A stretch of 64,000 nt of DNA from Mycobacterium paraffinicum (lineage in GTDB: Bacteria; Actinomycetota; Actinomycetes; Mycobacteriales; Mycobacteriaceae), in assembly GCF_001907675.1 (NCBI RefSeq), contig NZ_MPNT01000004.1, positions 1 to 64,000 on the forward strand, given 5' to 3'. The notes beneath the pieces were generated by a model. It had not been told where the DNA came from. It saw only the letters and a list, made by a program, of their open reading frames with translations, and ran no database searches. Numbering within the stretch: position 1 is the stretch's first letter; every line of letters begins with the position of its first letter. Below, piece after piece: positions 31,671 to 40,900 of this stretch. The position numbers and the translations under genes are program-made.

Positions 31671-34600
31671 TCAGGCTTTAGTGATCGCCACGCGAACGCC
31701 GTCGCCGATGTCGACGGCGTCCGGTGTTGGCTCGGCGAACTGGAAACTAGTCGCGAGTATCTCCCTCGCAATGAGTTCGGCGTGGGTGCGCGCCCAGTCG
31801 GCCCGCTCGGCCGGCACCGACATGACGACCGAGATCCGGTCGGACACGTCCAGCCCGGTCGACTTGCGCAGCTCCTGCAGTTCGCGGATGCGGTCCTTGG
31901 CCCAGCCCTCGGCCTCCAGCTCCGGGGTCACGGTGCCGTCCAGCACCACCAGGCCGGCCCCGTCGGGCAGCGCGGCGGTGAATTCCGGGTCGGCGGCGAC
32001 CAGCCGGGAGCTGTACTCCTCGGGCATGAGCACCGCGGGCCCGGCGGTCAGGGTGCCGTCGGGGTTGACGACGCCCTCCCCCGCCTTGACGGCCTTGATG
32101 GCGGCCTGCACGTCCTTGCCCAGTCGCGGTCCCGCCACGCGGGCGTTGACGGTGAGCTCGAACCGGCCGTAGGTGTCGATCGCGTCGGTCAGCTCGACCC
32201 TCTTGACGTTCAGCTCGTCGGCGATCAGGTCGGTGAACGGCTCCAAGCTTCGCGGGTTCTCCACGGCCACAGTCAGTTTCGGCAGCGGCAGCCGCACCCG
32301 CAGCTTCTTGGCCTTGCGCAGGGACGACGCGGCCGAGCACACCTCGCGCACCTGGTCCATCGCGGCGACCAGGTCGGGGTCGGCGGGTAGCGCCTCATCC
32401 GGCCAGTCGGTGAGATGCACCGAGCGCCCCTCGGTGAGGCCGCGCCAGATGATCTCGGTGACCGACGGGAGCAGCGGCGCGGCCAGCCTGGCCGTCACCT
32501 CGAGCACGGTGTGCAGGGTGTCGATCGCGTCGGTGTCCTCCTCCCAGAACCGCGAACGCGACCGTCGCACATACCAGTTCGTGAGCGCCTCGGTGAACTG
32601 GCGCAGGTGCTCGCAGGCCCGGGAGATGTCGCAGGTGTCCATTTCGCGGGTGAGGTTGTCGCGCAGTTCGGCGAGTTTGGCCAGGATGTAGCGGTCCAGC
32701 ACCTGCCGCGAATCGGTGCGCCAGGTACCGACTTTGGGCGCGTAGAGGGCCAGGAAACTGTAGGCGTTCCACAGCGGCAGCAGGACCTGGCGCACGCCCT
32801 CGCGGATGCCCTGCTCGGTGACGATCAGGTTGCCGCCCCGCAGGATCGGCGACGCCATCAGGAACCACCGCATGGCGTCGGAGCCGTCGCGGTCGAACAC
32901 CTCGGACACGTCGGGGTAGTTGCGCAGCGACTTGCTCATCTTCTGGCCGTCAGAGCCCAGCACGATCCCGTGCGCCACACAGGTTTTGAACGACGGCCGG
33001 TCGAACAGCGCGGTGGCCAGCACGTGCAGCGTGTAGAACCAGCCGCGGGTCTGCCCGATGTACTCGACGATGAAGTCGCCGGGATAGTGGCTGTCGAACC
33101 AGTCGCGATTCTCGAACGGGTAGTGCACCTGGGCGTACGGCATGGACCCGGAGTCGAACCACACGTCGAGCACGTCGGGGATGCGCCGCATGGTGCTGCG
33201 GCCGGTCGGGTCGTCGGGATTGGGCCGGGTCAGCTCGTCGATGTAGGGCCGGTGCAGGTTGGTGGGCCGCACCCCGAAGTCGCGCTCCAGCTCGTCGAGG
33301 CTGCCGTATACATCGATGCGCGGGTAGGCCGGGTCGTCGGACTTCCACACCGGAATCGGGCTGCCCCAGTAGCGGTTTCGCGAGATCGACCAGTCGCGGG
33401 CGCCCTGCAGCCATTTGCCGAACTGGCCGTCCTTGACGTGTTCGGGATACCAGGTGATCTGCTGGTTGAGCTCCACCATGCGGTCACGGAACGCGGTGAC
33501 CGCGACGAACCACGACGACACCGCCCGGTAGATCAGCGGGTTGCGGCAGCGCCAGCAGTGCGGGTAGGGGTGCTCGTAGGTCTCGTGGCGCAGCAGCACC
33601 GCGCCGTTCGCCGCGGCCGGGCCGCTGCCGTTCTTGAGGTCGCGGATGATGTGCGGGTTGGCGTCAAAGACGTGCTGCCCCTGGTAGTCCGGCACCGTGG
33701 CGTCGAACCGGCCCTTGGAGTCGACGGGCGTCACCGGCACGATGCCCACCTTGTCGGTGGTGGCCATGTCGTCCTCGCCGTAGGCCGGCGCCATGTGCAC
33801 GATGCCGGTGCCGTCTTCGGTGGTGACGAACTCCCCGGGCAGCACCTGAAAAGCCTTGGGGCTGTCCAGGAAATACGGGAAGGGCGGCAGGTAGCGGGTG
33901 CCCAGCAGGTCGGTGCCGCTGTAGGTGCCCAGCACTACGGGTTCTTCACCCAGCTCGCGGGCATAGGCCGCCAGCCGCGGCTGGGCCAGCACGTAGCGCC
34001 GATCTTCTACCCGCACTTGCACATACGTCACTTCGGGGTTGACGGCGACCGCCAGGTTCGACGGCAGCGTCCACGGTGTCGTCGTCCACACCAGCAGGTG
34101 CGCGCCGTCCAGCGCACCGCCGACCACCTTGAATCCGACCGTCAGCGCGGGGTCTTGCCGGCTTTGGTAGACGTCGTCGTCCATGCGCAATTCGTGGTTG
34201 GACAACGGGGTCTCGTCGCGCCAGCAGTACGGCAGGACGCGGTAACCCTCGTAGGCCAGGCCCTTGTCCCAGAGCTGCTTGAACGCCCAGATGACCGATT
34301 CCATGTAGGGCAGGTCGAGCGTCTTGTAGTCGTTGTCGAAGTCGACCCAGCGGGCCTGGCGGGTGACATACGCCCGCCACTCGTCGGTGTACCGCAACAC
34401 CGACGCGCGGCACGCGTCGTTGAACGCGGCGATCCCCATGTCGTCGATCTGCGACTTGTCGTTGATGCCGAGTTGGCGCTCGACCTCGAGTTCCGCGGGC
34501 AATCCGTGCGTGTCCCAGCCGAACCGCCGCTCCACCTTGTAGCCGCGCATGGTGCGGTACCGCGGGACGATGTCCTTGACGTAGCCGGTGAGCAGGTGCC

Positions 34601-34796
34601 CGTAGTGCGGCAGCCCGTTGGCGAACGGCGGGCCGTCGTAGAAGACGTACTCGTCGGCGCCGTCGCGGCGGGCGATGCTGGCGCGGAAGGTGTCGTCTCG
34701 GGCCCAGTAGTCGAGGACTTCCAGTTCCAGCGCCGGGAAATCGGGTGCGCCGCTCGCCAGCTTGGGATAGGCCCTGGCTTCAGCGTTTTCTGTCAC
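31671..34796 (-). CDS. ileS: Isoleucyl-tRNA synthetase
   Basis: The GTG at 34796 starts a 1041-residue class I synthetase. The HIGH-type motif reads HYGH (residues 64-67) and the KMSKS loop is at 619-623. The editing (CP1) domain with the GTG-x-VHMAP motif ([16 protein letters not shown]) is intact, so hydrolysis of mischarged Val-tRNA is expected. The length fits the eukaryote-like IleS type found in mycobacteria, which is linked to natural mupirocin resistance. Expression is controlled by the T-box leader directly upstream: the ribosome site GGAG at 34808-34811 is part of a hairpin. The gene is followed after a short hairpin element by the DUF559 gene. Confidence 0.97.
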   Translation of the reverse strand: MTENAEARAYPKLASGAPDFPALELEVLDYWARDDTFRASIARRDGADEYVFYDGPPFANGLPHYGHLLTGYVKDIVPRYRTMRGYKVERRFGWDTHGLPAELEVERQLGINDKSQIDDMGIAAFNDACRASVLRYTDEWRAYVTRQARWVDFDNDYKTLDLPYMESVIWAFKQLWDKGLAYEGYRVLPYCWRDETPLSNHELRMDDDVYQSRQDPALTVGFKVVGGALDGAHLLVWTTTPWTLPSNLAVAVNPEVTYVQVRVEDRRYVLAQPRLAAYARELGEEPVVLGTYSGTDLLGTRYLPPFPYFLDSPKAFQVLPGEFVTTEDGTGIVHMAPAYGEDDMATTDKVGIVPVTPVDSKGRFDATVPDYQGQHVFDANPHIIRDLKNGSGPAAANGAVLLRHETYEHPYPHCWRCRNPLIYRAVSSWFVAVTAFRDRMVELNQQITWYPEHVKDGQFGKWLQGARDWSISRNRYWGSPIPVWKSDDPAYPRIDVYGSLDELERDFGVRPTNLHRPYIDELTRPNPDDPTGRSTMRRIPDVLDVWFDSGSMPYAQVHYPFENRDWFDSHYPGDFIVEYIGQTRGWFYTLHVLATALFDRPSFKTCVAHGIVLGSDGQKMSKSLRNYPDVSEVFDRDGSDAMRWFLMASPILRGGNLIVTEQGIREGVRQVLLPLWNAYSFLALYAPKVGTWRTDSRQVLDRYILAKLAELRDNLTREMDTCDISRACEHLRQFTEALTNWYVRRSRSRFWEEDTDAIDTLHTVLEVTARLAAPLLPSVTEIIWRGLTEGRSVHLTDWPDEALPADPDLVAAMDQVREVCSAASSLRKAKKLRVRLPLPKLTVAVENPRSLEPFTDLIADELNVKRVELTDAIDTYGRFELTVNARVAGPRLGKDVQAAIKAVKAGEGVVNPDGTLTAGPAVLMPEEYSSRLVAADPEFTAALPDGAGLVVLDGTVTPELEAEGWAKDRIRELQELRKSTGLDVSDRISVVMSVPAERADWARTHAELIAREILATSFQFAEPTPDAVDIGDGVRVAITKA

Positions 34797-34800
34797 GGTG

Positions 34801-34996
34801 GCGTCGTCTCCTGCGTGCCTATGGTCAGGCCGGGGACGACGACGCGCTGTCTGCGCGAGCGCCGCGGTACCACCCCGCTTGCCACGCCGTCGCGTGGCCG
34901 CTCGTTCAAGGCTGTGACGGGCCCACCCGTTCGGTTCTACTGAGCCGGCCGGCTGTTCTTCCGAAGGCTCCCCGGTGATGCCGGATCGACGCCGAT
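34801..34996 (-). ncRNA. T-box riboswitch (Ile, AUC specifier), translational type
   Basis: The minus-strand leader contains the invariant T-box sequence TGGTACCGCGG (34872-34862) in the context GGGGTGGTACCGCGGCG. A short stem I further upstream has the isoleucine codon AUC as specifier at 34979-34977, inside CCGGCAUCACCGG; the apical part of a classical stem I is missing. Downstream, GCGTCGTC (34845-34838) can pair perfectly with GACGACGC (34808-34801), which sequesters the GGAG ribosome site. Uncharged tRNA-Ile binding should free that site. The layout agrees with the ultrashort ileS T-boxes of actinobacteria that act on translation. A TAGAAT -10 element lies at 35008-35003. Confidence 0.9.
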
Positions 34997-35027
34997 GGCC
35001 CGATTCTACTCAGGCGGAGCACCCCAA

Positions 35028-35070
35028 GGGGCTACCTGGCCTCAGGAAACACCTGCGGCCGGGTAGCCCC
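35028..35070 (-). terminator. Hairpin after the Rv1535-like gene
   Basis: GGGGCTACC (35028-35036) and GGTAGCCCC (35062-35070) form a perfect 9-bp stem just downstream of the small gene on the minus strand. No U-tract follows, which is common for mycobacterial terminators. It separates the M-box-controlled unit from the ileS leader. Confidence 0.6.
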
Positions 35071-35101
35071 TCGGAGCCTTCGTTGGTCGCCGTCCATCGG
35101 A

Positions 35102-35341
35102 TCAGGCCTGGATTTCGAGCACACCGGCCCGCAGCAGCGCCGCGTAGAGGTGGCGCAGCGGGATGCTCAACAGGCGGGTGGCGCCCTCCACCAACGGGTC
35201 ACCCACGACAACGTGCTGCGGGTTGGCCCGGCGGGTGGCCTTCTTGGGCGCGGGGGCCTGAGCCGTCTCAACGTCGCGCACCACCTTCAACTTGCGGGCG
35301 GGCGCTGCGGTTACCACTTCGTCGGACAGGGCTGCGGTCAT
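35102..35341 (-). CDS. Small protein under M-box control (Rv1535-like)
   Basis: The 79-residue protein starts with ATG after a clear GGAG site. It is basic in the middle (APAPKKATRRANP) with a hydrophobic, possibly amphipathic C-terminal helix (LLSIPLRHLYAALLRAGVLEIQ). It has no signal peptide or convincing full-length membrane span. It lies just upstream of ileS, as Rv1535 does in M. tuberculosis, and is preceded by the same type of magnesium-sensing leader, so it should be made when magnesium is low. The molecular function is unknown; interaction with a membrane transporter or the ribosome would fit its regulation but is speculation. Confidence 0.85.
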   Translation of the reverse strand: MTAALSDEVVTAAPARKLKVVRDVETAQAPAPKKATRRANPQHVVVGDPLVEGATRLLSIPLRHLYAALLRAGVLEIQA

Positions 35342-35453
35342 GGTCGTCTCCTGACGGGTTCGAACGGGGGACTGATTGGATGGACGTGCCCCGTCCCGTA
35401 GCGGTTCCGATCCCAGAACGCTTGGCGGTAAGCCAGTTAGCGTTTACGACGCC

Positions 35454-35534
35454 TCAGCTGAAAACGCCGTGCCGGAGACCGGATCGGGACGAGACGGAGC
35501 TCGGACTTCGATCCGGACTATCGCTGGAACTCAT
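35454..35534 (-). CDS. Putative 26-residue leader peptide in the M-box transcript
   Basis: AGGAGGTGAG (35550-35541), nearly the perfect complement of the 16S rRNA tail, lies 6 bases before an ATG at 35534. The frame runs 26 codons and ends with TGA at 35456-35454. The peptide is rich in Ser and Arg (10 of 26 residues are Ser) and has no domain. It sits between the M-box and the Rv1535-like gene, so its translation could affect Rho-dependent termination or ribosome access in the leader. The ribosome site is far stronger than that of most genes in the window. Confidence 0.55.
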   Translation of the reverse strand: MSSSDSPDRSPSSVSSRSGLRHGVFS

Positions 35535-35632
35535 GTGTCCCTCACCTCCTCGCGGTCACGACGCGTGCGGTTTTCCGCGCACGATTTGCGCGCAGCATGA
35601 GGAGCAGAAACCCGACGACCGTCGGTGATCCG

Positions 35633-35800
35633 CACCCCTCTCGTCAGAGCTTTGGCACCACACGACGTGTCCGGTTGTCCGGAAGCCACCTGGGCTCAAC
35701 CCTTAAGCCGGGAGGAGCTGTCCTGACCCGGGGCGTCTTTCGACGTTCGGGGTCAGTGGCCTGTATTCGTGTAGACGCCTCACCTAACGAGGTGCTTACC
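35633..35800 (-). ncRNA. M-box (ykoK) magnesium riboswitch
   Basis: Read on the minus strand, the leader holds the M-box consensus blocks in order. They are CTCGTTAGGTGAGGC (about 35794-35780), TACACGAATACAGGCCACTG (about 35773-35754), an ACCCCGAA stem with a GTCGAAAGAC hairpin, GGTCAGGACAGCTCC, and the 3' half with GGTTGAGCCCAGGTGGC, GTGGTGCCAAAG and CTCTGACGAGAGGGGTG. Such RNAs fold compactly on binding Mg2+ and switch off the downstream gene. In M. tuberculosis the same leader class precedes Rv1535. About 290 nt separate its end from the target gene, and no obvious intrinsic terminator was found directly after it, so Rho-dependent or translational control is more likely. Confidence 0.9.
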
Positions 35801-35806
35801 CGGTCG

Positions 35807-35835
35807 ATAATGCACGACGGGTCCGACGGGGTCAA
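35807..35835 (-). promoter_or_regulatory. Promoter of the M-box leader
   Basis: On the minus strand TTGACC (35835-35830) and CATTAT (35812-35807) are separated by exactly 17 bp and lie just before the first conserved M-box bases. The spacing and position fit a SigA-type promoter with a start point at about 35800. Confidence 0.6.
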
Positions 35836-36097
35836 ACTTATCGGCGCGAGGTTTCGCAATCTTTACGGTTCTGTGTGGCGGTCCCGCAGGATTCTGCCAG
35901 GACGAGTCCCCTGACCTGCGGGTATGACTCGGTAGCTGGACACCTTCTGTTCATCTCGAGTTTGCCGGTCCGGTCGCGGCGGCCGGCTGAACCCGTGGGT
36001 GCAGGCGCGCGTGCGTCCGGGGCGCGGGTCGTCGGCGCGTCGCCGCCGCGGGCGCAGCGAAAGCCGTGGGCGCACAAGCGAATTGGCGCCCCCGCGG
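35836..36097. other. Gene-free 262 bp between promoter and Rv1533-like gene
   Basis: No gene or structure was recognised. In M. tuberculosis a TetR gene (Rv1534) occupies this interval; no trace of one was seen here. Confidence 0.5.
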
Positions 36098-37219
36098 CTA
36101 CTCGACCAGGCCGTCGAGGCGCCCGATGGTGTCGATGAACTCTTCGACCATGTCGAGCACCACCGTTCGCGCGGGGCGAACCCGGTCGAGCGAACCGACC
36201 ACCTGGCCGACGAAGTAGGTGGCCAGCTCGCGCGCCTTGGCGCCGGGGTGCGCGGCCGCGGAGTTGATGCGCACCTGCGGCTCGGTGACCAGCGCGGTCT
36301 GCAGCGGCATGCCGAGCGGGTCGGGCTTCTCCGGCCGCTCCCATTCGTCGGTCCAGGCCGTGCGCAGCATGCGCGCCGGCTTGCCCGTCATCGATCGCGA
36401 CCGCACCGTGTCCGATGAGCTGGCCGCCAGGAACTTGTCCTTGACCACCGGCGGCGTCTCGGCCTCTTCGGTGGTCAGCCACACCGATCCGCACCAGACC
36501 CCCTCGGCGCCGAGGGCCAGGGCCGCCGCGATCTGGCGGCCGCGGGCGATCCCGCCCGCGGCGAGGACGGGGACCGGCGCCACGGCGTCCACCACCTCGG
36601 GCACCAGGACCATGGTGGCGACCTCGCCGGTGTGTCCCCCGGCCTCGGTGCCCTGCGCCACGATCAGGTCGACCCCGGCGGCCGCGTGCCGTTGCGCGTG
36701 GCGCGTGGTGCCGGCCAGCGCGGCCACCAGCACGTCGCGATCGTGGGCGCGTTCGACCAGGTCCGCGGGCGGCGGCCCGAGCGCGCTGGCGATCAGCCGG
36801 ATGCGGTGGGCGAACGCCACCTCGAGCAGCGGCTCGTAGCCTTTCGGCGAGATGTTGAGGCCGCCGCCGGAACCGCGCGCCTCCTGGGGCGGCGCGGTGA
36901 TCCCGTAGCGGGCGAGGATGTCGTCGACGAACGCGCGGTGCTCCTCGGGCAGCCGCGCCCGCACCTGAGCGGCGTCGATGCCACCCTCGTCCGCGCCGAC
37001 GTACTTCGGCGGCAACAGCAGGTCCACCCCGAAGGGCTTGCCGCCGGTCTGCTCGGAGATCCAGGTCAGTTCGCTCTCCAGCCGCTGGGGGCTGTGCGCC
37101 ACCGCGCCGAGGACGCCGAACCCGCCGGCGTTGGTCACCGCGGCCACCACATCGCGGCAGTGGCTGAACGCGCAAATGGGGAACTCGACGCCGAGCATTT
37201 CGGCGACTCTGGTACGCAT
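36098..37219 (-). CDS. Nitronate monooxygenase / NPD-family flavoprotein (Rv1533-like)
   Basis: The 373-residue protein has the TIM-barrel pattern of 2-nitropropane dioxygenase-like enzymes. Features are an N-terminal LGVEFPICAFSHC segment, the FMN-binding GTEAGGHTG stretch at about residues 192-200, and AAGGIARGRQIAAALALGAEGVWCGSVW (about 220-247) for phosphate binding. These enzymes use FMN and oxygen to oxidise alkyl nitronates; some relatives act as enoyl reductases, so the substrate is open. The insertion between residues 75 and 115 is typical of the mycobacterial subgroup. It runs in the same direction as ileS and the Rv1535-like gene, and follows the Rv1531-like gene after about 30 bp. 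Confidence 0.87.
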   Translation of the reverse strand: MRTRVAEMLGVEFPICAFSHCRDVVAAVTNAGGFGVLGAVAHSPQRLESELTWISEQTGGKPFGVDLLLPPKYVGADEGGIDAAQVRARLPEEHRAFVDDILARYGITAPPQEARGSGGGLNISPKGYEPLLEVAFAHRIRLIASALGPPPADLVERAHDRDVLVAALAGTTRHAQRHAAAGVDLIVAQGTEAGGHTGEVATMVLVPEVVDAVAPVPVLAAGGIARGRQIAAALALGAEGVWCGSVWLTTEEAETPPVVKDKFLAASSSDTVRSRSMTGKPARMLRTAWTDEWERPEKPDPLGMPLQTALVTEPQVRINSAAAHPGAKARELATYFVGQVVGSLDRVRPARTVVLDMVEEFIDTIGRLDGLVE

Positions 37220-37251
37220 TGCCCGACGCTAAGGAGCCACCGATCGATATG

Positions 37252-37833
37252 TCAATCGACGACCGCTCCCGCGGGCGCCCGGCCGTCCGGCGGCCAGCTG
37301 GACACGCCCTCTTCGAGCGGAACCTGAAGGCTCCGCAGGATCGACGAGACCATCCGCCATGCGCCGATCGCCGTGACGAGCTCGATGAGAACCGTTGTGT
37401 CGCCGGCTAATTCACGCTCACAGGCCGCCCAGCTCGCGGCGCTCACCGCTCCGTCGCGCACCACGTCGTCGGTGGCGGCCAGCACGGCGCGCTCGGCGGG
37501 CCCGAACCCGTCGTGCGCCTGCCAGTCGCGCACGCCGAGCAGGTCGTCGGGGGCCACGCCCAGCCTGGACGCGACCCGCCAGTGCTGTGTCCATTCGTAG
37601 TCGCACGCGGTGAGCCAGCCGATCCGCATGATCGCCAATTCGCGCAACCGCGGGTCGAGCGCACCGTGCCAGAGCATGGTGGCGAGCAGATCGTTGATCG
37701 CGCGCGCCAGCGGCGGGTGGTTCAGCAGCACCTGGAAGATGCTCAGTTCGGCCATGTAGTTGGGCACGGCCGCTTCGTCGGCTGCGGCCGTGGCTTCGTC
37801 GAGCGGCAGTTTGGGCACGCGAGCTGTTGTCAT
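37252..37833 (-). CDS. Carboxymuconolactone-decarboxylase-like protein (Rv1531-like)
   Basis: The ATG at 37833 gives 193 residues. The segment LRELAIMRIGWLTACDYEWTQHWRVASRLGV is the CMD/AhpD helix pair, but with a single Cys and the EW-x-x-H pattern rather than the CxxC of AhpD peroxidase partners. That favours a hydrolase, decarboxylase or structural role over peroxidase recycling. The remainder (FGPAERAVLAATDDVVRDGAVS) is the usual C-terminal helical part. It is separated from mps2 by about 140 bp and marks the end of the conserved chromosomal block; beyond it the gene order departs from M. tuberculosis. Confidence 0.82.
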   Translation of the reverse strand: MTTARVPKLPLDEATAAADEAAVPNYMAELSIFQVLLNHPPLARAINDLLATMLWHGALDPRLRELAIMRIGWLTACDYEWTQHWRVASRLGVAPDDLLGVRDWQAHDGFGPAERAVLAATDDVVRDGAVSAASWAACERELAGDTTVLIELVTAIGAWRMVSSILRSLQVPLEEGVSSWPPDGRAPAGAVVD

Positions 37834-37972
37834 GGTCAACACTTTCGTGTACTGGCGGGACACCGTCACGATCATCGGCCATGTTAGTCACCAACCGCCG
37901 CCCCGTTGCCCGAAAACCGCGATGGCGCGGACACGCCGCGAAATCCGTTGGCGCGCTGCGGCTTACATTGGG

Positions 37973-40900
37973 CTAGAGCAGCCCGAGCAGTTGGAGGTCG
38001 GTCACGTACTTGACGATGACGGGCGCGGACACGCTTGGGATGTCCGGGCCGATCTTGGCCTCTCGCACCGCGGCGCGGAACCGGTCGGTCGGGGCGAGCG
38101 CACCGCGGCCCGGCTCCCCGGGTTCGACCTGCTGGCCGCTCGGCATGTGCAGCAGCGGCAGCACCGAGTATTGGCGTTGCCGCTGCGGCAACTCGCGCAG
38201 CGCGGCCTCGAACCGTCGCAGCCACTCGCCGAAGTCGTCGATGCGTTCGATACGGTAGCCGGCCTCGATCAGCCAGTCGACGTACTCGTCGATCCCGATC
38301 CCGTCGTCGTGCGGGTTCATCACGTGATACGTCTCGAACCCTTCGACCACCTGGGAGCCGAGCGTGGTGACCGCCTCGGCGACGAACTCCACCGGCAGCG
38401 CATCGAAGTGTGAACGCTGCCGGTTGCCCTCGGCGTCCAACTGGTAGAACGACCGCGGAGCGATGCCGGTCGCAACCAAGCTCAGCACCATCCGCGTGAA
38501 CATGTCCGACAGGTTGAACTGGCCGGCGTAGCTGGTGTCGGACAGGATCATGTCGGAGCGGAACACCGAGACGGGCAGCCCGCACAGGTCGTTGGCCTCG
38601 CGCAGCAACACCTCGCCGGCCCACTTGCTGTTCCCGTAGCCGTTGGCGTAGCTGCCGTCGATCTTGCGGATCGGGCTGATGACCCGGATGTCGGCGTCTT
38701 CGGTGAACGCCGCCGGATCGATCTGGCGGCCCACATCCGAGGTCGACACGTACGCGTACGGCTTCAGCCTGGTGGTCAGCGCCACCCGGATCAGCTCGGC
38801 GGTGCCCGCGACGTTGGGGCCGAACAGCTCGCTGTAGGGCAGCACGCCGTTGACCAGGGCGGCCGAGTCGACGATCAGGTCGACGGTGTCGGCCAGCCGC
38901 TGCCACGTCTGCTCGTCGAGGCCCAATCCGGGCTGACCCTTGTCACCGGCGATCACCTCGAGGTGGTCGGCCGCGAGCTCCTGGAAGTAACGCAGCAGCT
39001 TCGGGTCACCGCTGTCGAACGTCTTCTCCAGCCGCTGGCGCGCCTCCTCGTCGGAGCCGCCCCGCACCAAGCAGATCAACGTGCCGCCCACCAGCTCGAG
39101 CTGCTCGAGCCACTGCAGCGCCAGGTAACGGCCCAGGAAGCCGGTCGCCCCGGTCAGTAGAACCGTCCGCACCTCCGAGCTCGGGCCCGGCAACGCGGGC
39201 GCGGCGCTCAGCGTCGCATCGTCGATGAACTTATCCAGGGTGAGATCGCCGGCGTAGACCTGGGTGGCCTCGGGACCGTGGACGGACGCAAAGCTGGGGC
39301 CGCCGGCCTCGGCTTGGCCCGCATCGCCGGCATCGCGTTCGGCCCGGTCGGCCAGGCCCCGCACCGACGGCGCCTCGAACAAGGTGCGCACCGAGAGGTT
39401 GGCGTCGAGGGCCGTGTTGATCTCGGCGATCACCCGCATCGCGGAAAGCGAATCGCCGCCGAGGTCGAAGAACGAGTCTTCGACCGACACCCGCTGCAAC
39501 CCGAGCACGCGGCCGTAGATGTCGGCCAGGGTCTCCTCCACCGGAGTGGCCGGGGCCCGGTACTCGCCACCGGTCTTCTGGTACTCGGGGGCGGGCAGGG
39601 CGCGCTTGTCGAGCTTGCCGTTGACCGTCAGCGGCAGCGCGTCGAGCACGACCACCGCGACCGGCACCATGTAGCCGGGCAGCCGCTCGCCCAGCTGGGC
39701 CCGCAACCGGGCGGGGTCGGCGGTGCCGGTGATGTAGCCGACCAGCCGCTTGTCGCCGGGACGGTCCTCGCGGGCGATGACCGCCGCCTGCTCGACCCCG
39801 TCCAGACCGGCCAGGGCGGCCTGGATCTCGCCGAGCTCGATGCGGTAGCCGCGGATCTTGACCTGCTCGTCGACACGGCCGAGGTACTGCAGCTGACCAT
39901 CGGCGCCCCAACGCACCAGGTCCCCGGTGCGATACATCCGTGCGCCCGGTGCCCCGAACGGGCAGGCCACGAACCGCGAGGCCGTCAGGCCCGAGCGCCG
40001 CGCATAGCCCGACGCGACGCCCCGACCGGCGATGTAGAGCTCGCCGACGACGCCCGCTGGCGCCGGCCGCAGCCACTTGTCCAGGACGAACAGGGCCGCC
40101 CCGGGAACCGGTGCGCCGATCGGCGCTCCCCCGTCCGCGCTCAGCGGCGCGCTCATCGCCGCGTACACCGTGCCCTCGGTCGGGCCGTAGGCGTTGATCA
40201 TCACCCGGCCCGGCGCCCAGCGCTCCACCACCTCGGGCGGGCAAGCCTCGCCGGCGACTACCAGGGCCATCGAGTCCAGCCCCTCCGGGGAGAGCATTCC
40301 CACCGCCGACGGGGTCTGGCTGAGCACGGTCACCTGCTCGGCGACCAGCAGCGCGTGCAGGTCTTTCGGGGAACCGGCCACCGACTCGGGCACCACGACC
40401 AGCCGCCCGCCGTGCAACAGGGCACCGAAGATCTCGTGGACCGAGACGTCGAAGACCAGCGAATGCCACTGCGCCCAGACGCCCGGGTCGGGCAGGTCGG
40501 CGTGCAGCTTCTCGAGCAACTGGGTGGCGTTGAGGTGCGTGACCGCCACGCCCTTCGGGACACCCGTGGTGCCGGACGTGTAGATCAGGTACGCGATGTC
40601 CTCGGGCGCCGGGCCGGGCAACGCCGTGGCGGGCCGGTCGTCCACCGACGGGTCGTTGACGTCGATCACCAGCAGGTCGGAGCCCTCCAGCCGCGACCGC
40701 AACTCGGCGGTCGTGACGACGGCGACCGGCGTGGCGTCGGCGAGCACGAACTCGATCCGCGCCGCCGGGACCGCCGGGTCGATCGGCAGATACGCCGCGC
40801 CGGTCTTGAGCACAGCCATGATCGACACGATCGCCTCGGCCGACCGGGGCAGCAGCAGCGCCACGCTTTCGCCCGGCCGTGCGCCGTGCTCGGCCAGGAG

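Noticed and set aside
32415..34943. Open frame of about 840 codons opposite ileS
   Set aside because: Antisense shadow with the same biased composition; it also runs through the T-box.
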